Of a stretch of DNA of 6,561 bases, positions 1 to 6,250 are shown one piece after another. Every line of letters starts with the position of its first letter. The first letter of the stretch is position 1. A model generated the notes under the pieces. That model worked only from the letters and a program-made list of their open reading frames with translations, searched no databases and was not told the origin of the DNA. The DNA is from Flavobacteriaceae bacterium (lineage in GTDB: Bacteria > Bacteroidota > Bacteroidia > Flavobacteriales > Flavobacteriaceae). The position numbers and the translations under genes are program-made. Location: the NCBI GenBank assembly GCA_030633285.1, contig DAOVTC010000061.1, positions 1 to 6,561 on the forward strand, in the 5' to 3' direction.

Positions 1-1020
1 ATTAATCATACAACTTTTAATGTCAAAGCTAAATATGTTGTTAATGCTACCGGACCTTGGGTTGATAATTTAAGAGAAAAGAACGATTTAGAAAATGACA
101 TCTACAATAAAAGATTACACCTTACCAAAGGAGTGCATTTGGTATTTCCTTTTGAAAAATTACCTGTAAAACAATCTGTATATTTTGATATTCCAGATGG
201 TAGAATGATGTTTGCCATACCAAGGGGTAAAACAACTTATGTAGGCACTACTGACACTAATTATACAAATGATATTGATAATGTAAATGTTAACCAAGTA
301 GATGCTCTTTATTTAGTCAGTGCTATAAATAATATGTTTCCAACCATCAATTTAACACTTGAAAATGTTCTATCAAGTTGGGCTGGATTACGCCCTTTAA
401 TTCATGAAGAAGGAAAATCAGCTAGTGAATTATCACGAAAGGATGAGATTTTTGAATCTGAAAATGACTTAATATCTATTGCTGGAGGAAAATTAACTGG
501 TTATAGAAAAATGGCAGAACGTATTACCGATCTAGTTTGTAAAAAATTAGAAAAAAAATATGATTTTGAATCTAAACCCATTCAAACAGAAGAAATTATT
601 TTAACAGGTGGAACTTTTAAAAGCTTTAAAGAAGTAAAAACCTATCAAAATGAAGTTTTTGAGAAAATAAAGCATGATGGATTTACAAAAATTGATAGTA
701 AATATTTAGTGCATAATTATGGTAAACAAACGGATATTATTCTTCAAAAATATAATGAATTTGTAGATAAAGATGTTGAAATTCGTTTGGCTAAAGGCGA
801 ATTATGGTTTTGTATACATCATGAAATGGCACAAAATCCTTTGGATTTTTTTATAAGAAGAACTGGTCGTTTATATTTTGACATACAAAGTATTGAGAAA
901 TTAAAAGAACCTATTTTAAAAGAATTTTTAAATATTTTTAATTGGGATAAACCTACAGAACAAAAATATCGTAAAGAGATTGAAAAAGTTGTTCTTGATG
1001 CTGTAAGTTTTAAAATTTAA
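1..1020 (+). CDS. glpD: Glycerol-3-phosphate dehydrogenase, FAD-dependent (5'-truncated by window edge)
   Basis: This enzyme oxidises sn-glycerol-3-phosphate to dihydroxyacetone phosphate at the cytoplasmic membrane, passing electrons through FAD to quinone. The reading frame is open from base 1, so the start and the N-terminal FAD-binding Rossmann segment lie upstream; 339 residues are visible. A GTG at 133 is internal, because family sequence (NATGPWVDN, then LTKG) is encoded before it. Numbering from the window edge, recognisable motifs are GTTDTNY at 82-88, WAGLRPLI at 127-134 (its arginine matches a substrate-phosphate ligand of GlpD), GGKLTGYRKMA at 162-172 (FAD/substrate site lysine and arginine), and the C-terminal-domain signature NPLDFFIRRTGRLYFD at 279-294. 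The gene ends in TAA and looks intact. It faces gpsA, the opposite-direction enzyme, with 13 bp between stops. Family assignment is very secure; the role as respiratory rather than oxidase-type is inferred from the bacterial lineage. Confidence 0.94.
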   Translation: MNHTTFNVKAKYVVNATGPWVDNLREKNDLENDIYNKRLHLTKGVHLVFPFEKLPVKQSVYFDIPDGRMMFAIPRGKTTYVGTTDTNYTNDIDNVNVNQVDALYLVSAINNMFPTINLTLENVLSSWAGLRPLIHEEGKSASELSRKDEIFESENDLISIAGGKLTGYRKMAERITDLVCKKLEKKYDFESKPIQTEEIILTGGTFKSFKEVKTYQNEVFEKIKHDGFTKIDSKYLVHNYGKQTDIILQKYNEFVDKDVEIRLAKGELWFCIHHEMAQNPLDFFIRRTGRLYFDIQSIEKLKEPILKEFLNIFNWDKPTEQKYRKEIEKVVLDAVSFKI

Positions 1021-1033
1021 AATTTGCTTAACC

Positions 1034-2029
1034 TTAATCTATCAACTCTGTTAATTTTTTAAACTGTTCTTTTGCTTCTTTACCTCCATAAAGAATATTG
1101 TAAACAGTATTGATTATAGGAGTTTCGGCATTGTTTATTTGATTGATTTTATAGGCACTTTTAGTTGCATAATAACCCTCTGCAACCATACTCATTTCAA
1201 ACATGGCAGATTTTACCGTATAGCCTTTTCCTATCATGTTTCCAAACATTCTGTTTCGACTAAATACAGAATATCCTGTTACTAATAAATCTCCCAAGTA
1301 AGCCGAATTATTAATATTTCGCTTCATTTTATGTACTTTTTTAATAAAGCGCTTCATCTCACGAATAGAATTTGACATTAAAACTGCCTGAAAATTATCT
1401 CCATAACCCAAACCATGCGCAATTCCAGCAGCAATTGCGTAGATGTTTTTTAGCATCGCAGCATATTCTGTTCCAATAATATCATCAGAAATTTTTGTTT
1501 TTATATATCTACTTGATATTTTATCAGCAAGTAATTCTGCTTTTTTCTCATCTCTACAAGCAATAGTTAAATAAGATAATCGCTCCATTGCAACTTCTTC
1601 AGCATGACACGGACCTGTTATAACGCCAATGTTTTCAAAAGGTACTTTTAAAATATCATGAAAGTGTTCACCAACAATTAAACCTGATTCTGGAACAATT
1701 CCTTTAATAGCAGAAAAAATAACCTTTCCGTCAAGCGGAACAGTTATTTTATCTAATTCTTCTTTTAAAAAAGCTGAAGGTATAGCAAAAATAAGATAAT
1801 CAGCATATACAATCATCTCATCAATATTGTTTGAAAAATAAATTTGTTCAGGATTAAGCTCGGCAGAACTCAAATAATTAGGGTTGTGTTTATTTCGCTT
1901 AATGTGTTCAGTAACATAAACACTTCGCATATACCAGCCAACTTCATTTATATTTTCTGATAACATTTTTACAATAGCTGTTGCCCAACTTCCTCCTCCA
2001 ATTACAGCAATTCTAATTTTTGAATTCAT
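1034..2029 (-). CDS. gpsA: NAD(P)H-dependent glycerol-3-phosphate dehydrogenase
   Basis: This soluble enzyme reduces dihydroxyacetone phosphate to sn-glycerol-3-phosphate, the backbone for glycerophospholipids. The 331-residue length is normal for the family. The N-terminal Rossmann fold starts with IGGGSWATA (10-18), the GxGxW nucleotide-binding motif, with A16 where most family members have glycine. Next come SAIKG (106-110), TGPCHAEEVA (138-147) and the C-terminal catalytic domain with LKN (193-195), GLGYGDNFQAVLM (206-218), LGDLLVTGYS (245-254) and SRNRMFG (257-263). By family alignment K109, K194, D247 and R258 should be the catalytic and phosphate-binding residues, and all are present. 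The ATG at 2027-2029 puts the nucleotide-binding motif at the usual distance from the N terminus. No Shine-Dalgarno is visible, as expected in Bacteroidota. A good promoter lies 34-63 bases upstream. The gene is convergent with glpD and divergent from the TM2-domain gene, so it is probably transcribed alone. Confidence 0.93.
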   Translation of the reverse strand: MNSKIRIAVIGGGSWATAIVKMLSENINEVGWYMRSVYVTEHIKRNKHNPNYLSSAELNPEQIYFSNNIDEMIVYADYLIFAIPSAFLKEELDKITVPLDGKVIFSAIKGIVPESGLIVGEHFHDILKVPFENIGVITGPCHAEEVAMERLSYLTIACRDEKKAELLADKISSRYIKTKISDDIIGTEYAAMLKNIYAIAAGIAHGLGYGDNFQAVLMSNSIREMKRFIKKVHKMKRNINNSAYLGDLLVTGYSVFSRNRMFGNMIGKGYTVKSAMFEMSMVAEGYYATKSAYKINQINNAETPIINTVYNILYGGKEAKEQFKKLTELID

Positions 2030-2062
2030 AAAACTAATTATAATACATTAAAATATATAATT

Positions 2063-2092
2063 CAAAAATACTCATTTTCTATTTAAAACAAA
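2063..2092 (-). promoter_or_regulatory. Predicted Bacteroidota-type promoter of gpsA
   Basis: Read on the minus strand, TTTG (2092-2089) is followed after 18 bp by TATTTTTG (2070-2063). This matches the -33 TTTG and -7 TAnnTTTG consensus with spacing inside the known 17-23 bp range. Transcription should begin near 2058, giving a leader of about 28 bases before the gpsA ATG. The match is exact, but the region is very AT-rich, so chance matches are possible. Confidence 0.6.
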
Positions 2093-2097
2093 TTTGT
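2088..2097. promoter_or_regulatory. 10-bp palindrome formed by two back-to-back -33 boxes
   Basis: ACAAATTTGT is a perfect palindrome. Its right half carries the TTTG -33 element of the promoter for the TM2 gene, and its left half, on the other strand, carries the TTTG -33 element for gpsA. Sigma factor or a dimeric regulator binding here would therefore touch both promoters. The palindrome itself is seen directly; competition or co-regulation is inferred. Confidence 0.5.
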
Positions 2098-2126
2098 AAA
2101 ATGTATTTATATTTTTTATAAATTTG
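2093..2126 (+). promoter_or_regulatory. Predicted Bacteroidota-type promoter of the TM2-domain gene
   Basis: TTTG (2093-2096) is followed after 22 bp by TAAATTTG (2119-2126), an exact match to the TTTG-N(17-23)-TAnnTTTG consensus used by the primary sigma factor of Bacteroidota. Transcription should start near 2131, about 25 bases before the ATG at 2157. That leader contains no Shine-Dalgarno and is A-rich next to the start codon. Confidence 0.6.
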
Positions 2127-2156
2127 TGTAATTCATTAATTAAAACTTAAAATATT

Positions 2157-2585
2157 ATGAGTGATAATGATAAAAATTTAGGAGATGAACTTAAAGATGC
2201 TGCAAAAAAAATTAAAGATGGCGCAAAAGATGTTGCGAAAGATTTAGATGAAAGCACCAAAGATTTTCAAGAAGATGCAAAGGAAACAGTCAATGAATTT
2301 ACTCAAGGTGCAAAAGATGCATATGAAGATCTAACTTCTAATAAAGAAAATAAAAAAATACTTGCAGGTATTTTAGCTATTCTTTTTGGTTCGTTAGGTA
2401 TACATAAGTTTATTTTGGGTTACTCGAAAGAAGGTATTATCATGTTAGTTATTTCAATTCTTTCATTTGGTATTTTAGCGCCGTTAATGGGATTAATTGG
2501 ATTAATTGAAGGTGTTATTTATTTAACAAAAACCGATGAAGATTTTTACAAGACATATCAAGTCAATAAAAAAACTTGGTTTTAA
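2157..2585 (+). CDS. TM2-domain membrane protein with N-terminal 11-residue amphipathic repeats
   Basis: This 142-residue protein has two parts. Residues 1-65 are hydrophilic, rich in Lys, Asp, Glu and Ala, and have no signal peptide. A period of 11 is visible: Lys-Asp pairs at 13, 24 and 35, then Asn-Glu at 46 and Glu-Asp at 57; hydrophobic residues follow at 15, 26, 37, 48 and 59 and again at 19, 30, 41 and 52. This resembles LEA/apolipoprotein-like 11-mer helices that lie on membranes. Residues 66-124 form a TM2 domain: a first membrane segment near 68-82, the charged turn GIHKFILGYSKEG (81-93) that marks the family, and a second hydrophobic stretch near 94-123. A polar 18-residue tail ends in WF. 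No function is established for bacterial TM2 proteins of this type. The gene is transcribed from its own promoter, and its TAA overlaps the stop of the convergent acyltransferase gene by 4 bp. The fold call is secure; the membrane-surface role of the repeats is inferred. Confidence 0.87.
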   Translation: MSDNDKNLGDELKDAAKKIKDGAKDVAKDLDESTKDFQEDAKETVNEFTQGAKDAYEDLTSNKENKKILAGILAILFGSLGIHKFILGYSKEGIIMLVISILSFGILAPLMGLIGLIEGVIYLTKTDEDFYKTYQVNKKTWF

Positions 2586-4381
2586 TTGTTTGTATTTAAT
2601 TTTCGCTCTAATTCAGCTTGAAATTCTTCCATTACTGGTTTAACAGTGCTTTCGGGTAAATCAGCTATACGAAGATACATCAAACCATCAACCGCATTAT
2701 TAAATTTTGGATCTACATTAAACGCAATTAGTTTTGCATTTTGTTTTACATATTTTTTCAATAAAACCGGCAAACGCAAATTTCCTGGTTCAAGCTCGTC
2801 AATTATTCTATCAAATTTATTTACATCCGCTTTAGTAGTATCAAAGACAAAATCTTTATCAGCATCTTTTAATTTTACTTTATACTCTTTTTTAGGTCTA
2901 ACATATTGGGCAATATAAGGATCGTAATAATTTGATTTCATAAACTCAATCATCAGTGATTTTGAAAAATTAGAAAATTGATTACTAATACTCACTCCAC
3001 CCATTAAATATTTATAATCAGGGTATCTTAGAGTCACATGAATAATTCCTTTCCAAAGTAAAAATAATGGCATCGGTTTTTGTTGGTATTCTTTTATAAT
3101 AAATGCTCTTCCCATTTCAATGGTTTTTTTTATCATAGAATCTAATTCCGGTTCTAATTTAAATAGTTCATTTACATAAAACCCTTCAATACCATACGTT
3201 TTAAAAATATCACTTCCTAATCCCATTCTATAAGCTCCAACAATTTTTTTATTGGTTTTATCCCATAAAAATAGATGCTTATAAAAATTATCAAACCTAT
3301 CTAAATCAAGAGACTTATTTGTGCCTTCACCAACTTCACGGAATGTGGTTTCTCTTAATCTTCCAATTTCTAATAATATATTTTTTATATACTTACTATC
3401 GGAAAAATAAATTTTATAATTCTTTATCGTAACCAAACAAGAGTCATTATTATTTAAAATTTCAATTTCTTTTGCAATTTCTTTTGGTGAAATAGCAGTT
3501 ATAATTTTTTGTGGAGGTTTTGATATCCTTAAATTAGGAGTATTTAAAATATTACTTTCCTTTTCAAAAGGATTAGCTAACATGTACGTTTTTTTACGTA
3601 TAAAATTATGAAATTCTTTTAGTTCTTGATAATTTCCTTGTTCTTTAACGGTAATAGGTTTACCTATTCTAACTTTGATTATTCGATCTTTTTGGGTTAA
3701 TAATTCAGAGGGTAATTTAGCTGTTCTAAGCGTATCACTAAATTTTGACAAAAAGTAAAATAATCTGCTATTTTTAGCATGAAAATAAATAGGAATAACT
3801 GGAACATTTGCCCTTTTAATTAATTTTACAGCACCTTCTTCCCAAGGTTTATCAACAACTATTTTTCCATCTTTATATGTAGAAACTTCCCCCGCTGGGA
3901 AAAGACCTAAAGAATTGCCATTTTGCAAATGAAGTAAGGCTCCTTTTATACCAGTCATGCTAGATTTTGCACCTTTTCTGTCTTCAAAAGGATTTACAGG
4001 CATAACATACTTTTTAAGAGGTTTAATTCTGTGCAATAAGAAGTTTGCAATAATTTTATAATCGGGTCTTACTTCTAATAATAATTTTAAAAGTAAAATA
4101 CCATCAATTCCCCCTAAAGGGTGATTAGAAACCGTGATGAAAGCTCCCTCTTTTGGAATGCGTTTTAAATCCTCTTCAGGTATTTCAAACTCTATCTTAA
4201 CTTCATTTAAAATTGAATTTAAAAAATCAATATCTTTTTTATCTTTATATTTATCATAAATTCTGTTTATTCGAGAAATTCTAAGTGTTTTTAGTAAAAA
4301 CCAACCAATAAAAGTACCTGCAACTCCTAATTTATCAAGTTGTGTTACTTTGGCAATTTCTTTTGCTGTTACTAAACTCAT
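2582..4381 (-). CDS. OlsF-like bifunctional acyltransferase (PlsC-type O-acyltransferase fused to OlsB-type GNAT N-acyltransferase)
   Basis: OlsF-type enzymes build amino-acid-headed, phosphate-free lipids: the C-terminal GNAT-like domain N-acylates an amino acid with a 3-hydroxy fatty acid, then the N-terminal domain O-acylates that hydroxyl. This protein of 599 residues shows both halves. The O-acyltransferase half (about 60-265) has SNHPLGGIDG (85-94), FPAGE (161-165) and VPVIPIYFH (193-201); the histidine and aspartate (H87, D93) are five residues apart rather than the four of classical PlsC. The second half has RLRETTFREVGEG (341-353), a Leu-Asp-rich stretch, IVGAYRMGLG (380-389), EMGRAFI (422-428) and YLMGGVSISNQF (458-469), the pattern of the OlsB/Acetyltransf_5 family. 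A conserved tail with PVLLKKYVK (538-546) and FNVDPKFNNAVDGL (554-567) follows. A hydrophobic segment near 19-33 may dock it on the membrane. It starts 8 bp after aspartate kinase ends, so the two are probably co-transcribed. OlsF is known from Serratia and Flavobacterium johnsoniae (from memory). The headgroup, ornithine, glycine or other, cannot be read from sequence. Confidence 0.83.
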   Translation of the reverse strand: MSLVTAKEIAKVTQLDKLGVAGTFIGWFLLKTLRISRINRIYDKYKDKKDIDFLNSILNEVKIEFEIPEEDLKRIPKEGAFITVSNHPLGGIDGILLLKLLLEVRPDYKIIANFLLHRIKPLKKYVMPVNPFEDRKGAKSSMTGIKGALLHLQNGNSLGLFPAGEVSTYKDGKIVVDKPWEEGAVKLIKRANVPVIPIYFHAKNSRLFYFLSKFSDTLRTAKLPSELLTQKDRIIKVRIGKPITVKEQGNYQELKEFHNFIRKKTYMLANPFEKESNILNTPNLRISKPPQKIITAISPKEIAKEIEILNNNDSCLVTIKNYKIYFSDSKYIKNILLEIGRLRETTFREVGEGTNKSLDLDRFDNFYKHLFLWDKTNKKIVGAYRMGLGSDIFKTYGIEGFYVNELFKLEPELDSMIKKTIEMGRAFIIKEYQQKPMPLFLLWKGIIHVTLRYPDYKYLMGGVSISNQFSNFSKSLMIEFMKSNYYDPYIAQYVRPKKEYKVKLKDADKDFVFDTTKADVNKFDRIIDELEPGNLRLPVLLKKYVKQNAKLIAFNVDPKFNNAVDGLMYLRIADLPESTVKPVMEEFQAELERKLNTNN

Positions 4382-4389
4382 TTTTAATT

Positions 4390-5643
4390 TTAACTTTTAA
4401 CTACTATTTGAACAGTTTCTCTGCTTAACTGTTTTAGGAAAACCTCTTTGTTTTTTTCAATTTTATTTATAGCTTTATCTGTAAAATGTCTTATAGTAAA
4501 AAGTGTAAGATTACCATTATACAAAATCTCATACTTCAATTTAAGTTTATCAAATAATGGCTTAAAGTTATTAAAATTATCTTCAATACAAACCGAGAAA
4601 CTAATAGCTGAGTTTTGAATTAAGTTTACCTTCATTTTAAATTGATGTAATAAATTAAAAATTTCACTTATATCATCTTCCATTATAAATGCAAATTCCT
4701 TGTCAGAAATAGATAGTAGAATTTGATTTTTTTTTACAACAAAACAAGGTGTTTTTGGTTCGATATCAATACCTTTACCCACTTCTGTGCCTTTTAACAA
4801 AGGATTTATAAACGATTTGACAAATAGTGGAATTTCTTTTTTTTGTAGAGGCTGTAATGTTTTAGGATGAATAACTGATGCTCCATAAAAAGCCATTTCA
4901 ATTGCTTCTTTATATGATATTTGATTTAACAATACCGTATGTTTAAAAATTCTTGGATCAGCATTTAAAACACCCGCAACATCTTTAAAAATAATTACTT
5001 CTTTAGAATGTAAACAATATGCAAAAATTCCAGCTGTATAATCAGATCCTTCTCTACCAAGTGTAGTTGTATTATTTTTATTATCACTGGCAATAAAACC
5101 CTGTGTAACATAAAGTTGTGATTTGTTTAAGTTTTTACTTATTTGCTCGCAAGTTTTATTCCAATCTACTTTGGCTCTTCTAAATTCGCTATTTGTTTTA
5201 ATACAATCTCTAACATCCAACCATGTATTTTCAATACCATTATCTTTCAAAAAACTACTACAAATTTTTGTAGAAATTATTTCAGCTTTACTTACTATTT
5301 GATCATAAATATAATTGTAATCTGTTGATGTATTTTGATTGAAAAAAAATTGTAGATCCTCAATAATTATATTTACTTCATTAAAAACTATATGATTTGA
5401 ATCTAAAAATAATTCATTCGCAATATCTTCATGAAAAGTCTTGACCTTTTCAACTTTAAATGATAAATCTTCTTTTTTATAATAATATGAATTAACAATT
5501 TCTTCAAATGCATTGGTCATTTTTCCCATTGCTGAAATAACCACCAACACTTCATCATAACCTACTTTTTGTAATACTTTAAATAAATTTCTTACGCCAT
5601 CGGCATCTTTTACAGATGCTCCACCAAACTTAAATATTCTCAT
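4390..5643 (-). CDS. lysC: Aspartate kinase, monofunctional
   Basis: Aspartate kinase phosphorylates L-aspartate with ATP to 4-aspartyl phosphate, the first step toward lysine (and diaminopimelate), threonine, methionine and isoleucine. At 417 residues it is a stand-alone enzyme with no homoserine dehydrogenase fused. The kinase domain has KFGGASV (5-11), VVISAMGKMTNA (34-45), KAEIISTKI (119-127), TTLGREGSDYTAG (193-205), FKDVAGVLNADPR (219-231) and YGASVIHPKTL (253-263). K5, E121, R197 and D201 match catalytic or substrate-binding residues. E198 replaces the second glycine of the common GRGGSDYT motif, which I believe is normal in this phylum. Residues 300-417 form the ACT regulatory region that usually binds lysine or threonine; the actual effector cannot be told from sequence. 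The symbol lysC is by family convention. It lies 50 bp after the GNAT gene and 8 bp before the OlsF-like gene on the same strand, with no convincing promoter in either gap. Confidence 0.95.
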   Translation of the reverse strand: MRIFKFGGASVKDADGVRNLFKVLQKVGYDEVLVVISAMGKMTNAFEEIVNSYYYKKEDLSFKVEKVKTFHEDIANELFLDSNHIVFNEVNIIIEDLQFFFNQNTSTDYNYIYDQIVSKAEIISTKICSSFLKDNGIENTWLDVRDCIKTNSEFRRAKVDWNKTCEQISKNLNKSQLYVTQGFIASDNKNNTTTLGREGSDYTAGIFAYCLHSKEVIIFKDVAGVLNADPRIFKHTVLLNQISYKEAIEMAFYGASVIHPKTLQPLQKKEIPLFVKSFINPLLKGTEVGKGIDIEPKTPCFVVKKNQILLSISDKEFAFIMEDDISEIFNLLHQFKMKVNLIQNSAISFSVCIEDNFNNFKPLFDKLKLKYEILYNGNLTLFTIRHFTDKAINKIEKNKEVFLKQLSRETVQIVVKS

Positions 5644-5693
5644 TTTAATGATAAGTAAATATTTTTTTAATTAAAAATTATTTAATAATCTAT

Positions 5694-6173
5694 TTACAAT
5701 TCTTTAATGAATTGTTTTAGAGCATTTTCTTCCATTTGTACAACTCTCCAATCATTAAATAATGTAGCTCCAGTAGATTTATAAAAATCAATAGCAATTG
5801 TATTCCAATCTAAAACTGCCCATTCTACTCTTTTAACACCTAGATCATAGGCATGTTTTAACATTTTGGTGTACAATGCATTACCTATTCCTTTACCACG
5901 ATGACTTTGTTTTACTATTAAATCTTCTAAGTGTATGGTTTTTCCTTTCCAAGTTGAATATCTTTGATAAAATAAAGCCATTCCTACAATTTCATTATCT
6001 AATTCAGCAACAAAAACTTCAAAAGCCGGTTTTTTACCAAAACCATCTTTAATTAATTCATCAACAGTTACTTCAACAGCATCAGGTTCTTTTTCAAAAG
6101 TTGCTAATTCTTTAATTAAAATTAAAACTGATTCCATATCAGTTTTAATTGCTTTTCGCAATTTTAATGACAT
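5694..6173 (-). CDS. GNAT N-acetyltransferase, spermidine/spermine (SSAT)-like
   Basis: This single-domain acetyl-CoA-dependent transferase has 159 residues. The order of motifs closely follows the eukaryotic-type diamine/spermidine N1-acetyltransferase family: IKELATFE (20-27), DELIKDGFG (38-46), [18 protein letters not shown] (61-78), HLEDLIV (81-87), the acetyl-CoA loop RGKGIG (92-97), WN (123-124), DFYKSTGA (129-136) and DWRV (141-144). The paired Glu-Asp at 83-84 and Y131 correspond to residues that in human SSAT contact the polyamine or act as general acid. The family also contains thialysine acetyltransferases, so the substrate may be a polyamine, a lysine analogue or another small amine. 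The ATG at 6171-6173 lies about 15 bases after a predicted transcription start. It heads the presumed minus-strand operon with aspartate kinase and the OlsF-like gene, and is divergent from fbp. The family call is firm; the substrate is inferred. Confidence 0.9.
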   Translation of the reverse strand: MSLKLRKAIKTDMESVLILIKELATFEKEPDAVEVTVDELIKDGFGKKPAFEVFVAELDNEIVGMALFYQRYSTWKGKTIHLEDLIVKQSHRGKGIGNALYTKMLKHAYDLGVKRVEWAVLDWNTIAIDFYKSTGATLFNDWRVVQMEENALKQFIKEL

Positions 6174-6192
6174 ATATACGTTATTTTTTATA

Positions 6193-6226
6193 CAAAAATA
6201 ACCATATTTGCATTGGAATAAACAAA
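6193..6226 (-). promoter_or_regulatory. Predicted Bacteroidota-type promoter of the GNAT-aspartate kinase-acyltransferase operon
   Basis: On the minus strand TTTG (6226-6223) is separated by 22 bp from TATTTTTG (6200-6193), an exact fit to TTTG-N(17-23)-TAnnTTTG. The expected transcription start is near 6188, leaving a short leader of about 15 bases before the GNAT start codon. No attenuator or riboswitch could fit in such a leader, so any control by lysine or threonine must act at the promoter or on the enzyme. Confidence 0.55.
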
Positions 6227-6250
6227 CTAAAACTCAAATTAAAAAAACTC

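Noticed and set aside
133..1020. GTG at 133 as the start of the first gene
   Set aside because: The frame is open back to base 1 and encodes conserved GlpD sequence (NATGPWVDN and LTKG) ahead of the GTG, so this is an internal valine codon in a gene cut by the window edge.
1004..1030. TAAG...CTTA inverted arms around the glpD stop as a bidirectional terminator
   Set aside because: Only the outer 4-5 pairs match; the inside is AT-only and self-complementary out of register, with no GC stem. Such patterns are frequent by chance at this composition.
2646..2918. Plus-strand open frame of 90 codons
   Set aside because: It lies wholly antisense inside the C-terminal coding region of the acyltransferase gene, has no recognisable motifs and no promoter or start context; a shadow of the real gene.
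5143..5328. Plus-strand open frame of 61 codons
   Set aside because: Antisense inside the aspartate kinase gene, with low-complexity hydrophobic composition produced by AT-rich reverse codons; no support as a gene.
5664..5677. 14-bp AT-only palindrome TTTTTAATTAAAAA between the GNAT and aspartate kinase genes
   Set aside because: Perfect but made only of A and T in a spacer of about 50 bp; too weak for a terminator stem and easily produced by chance. No good promoter box is next to it.
6203..6210. CATATTTG as the -7 box of an fbp promoter
   Set aside because: It misses the first T of TAnnTTTG, and no TTG-type -33 box sits 17-23 bp upstream. It may still be the real promoter, but evidence is too weak to list.
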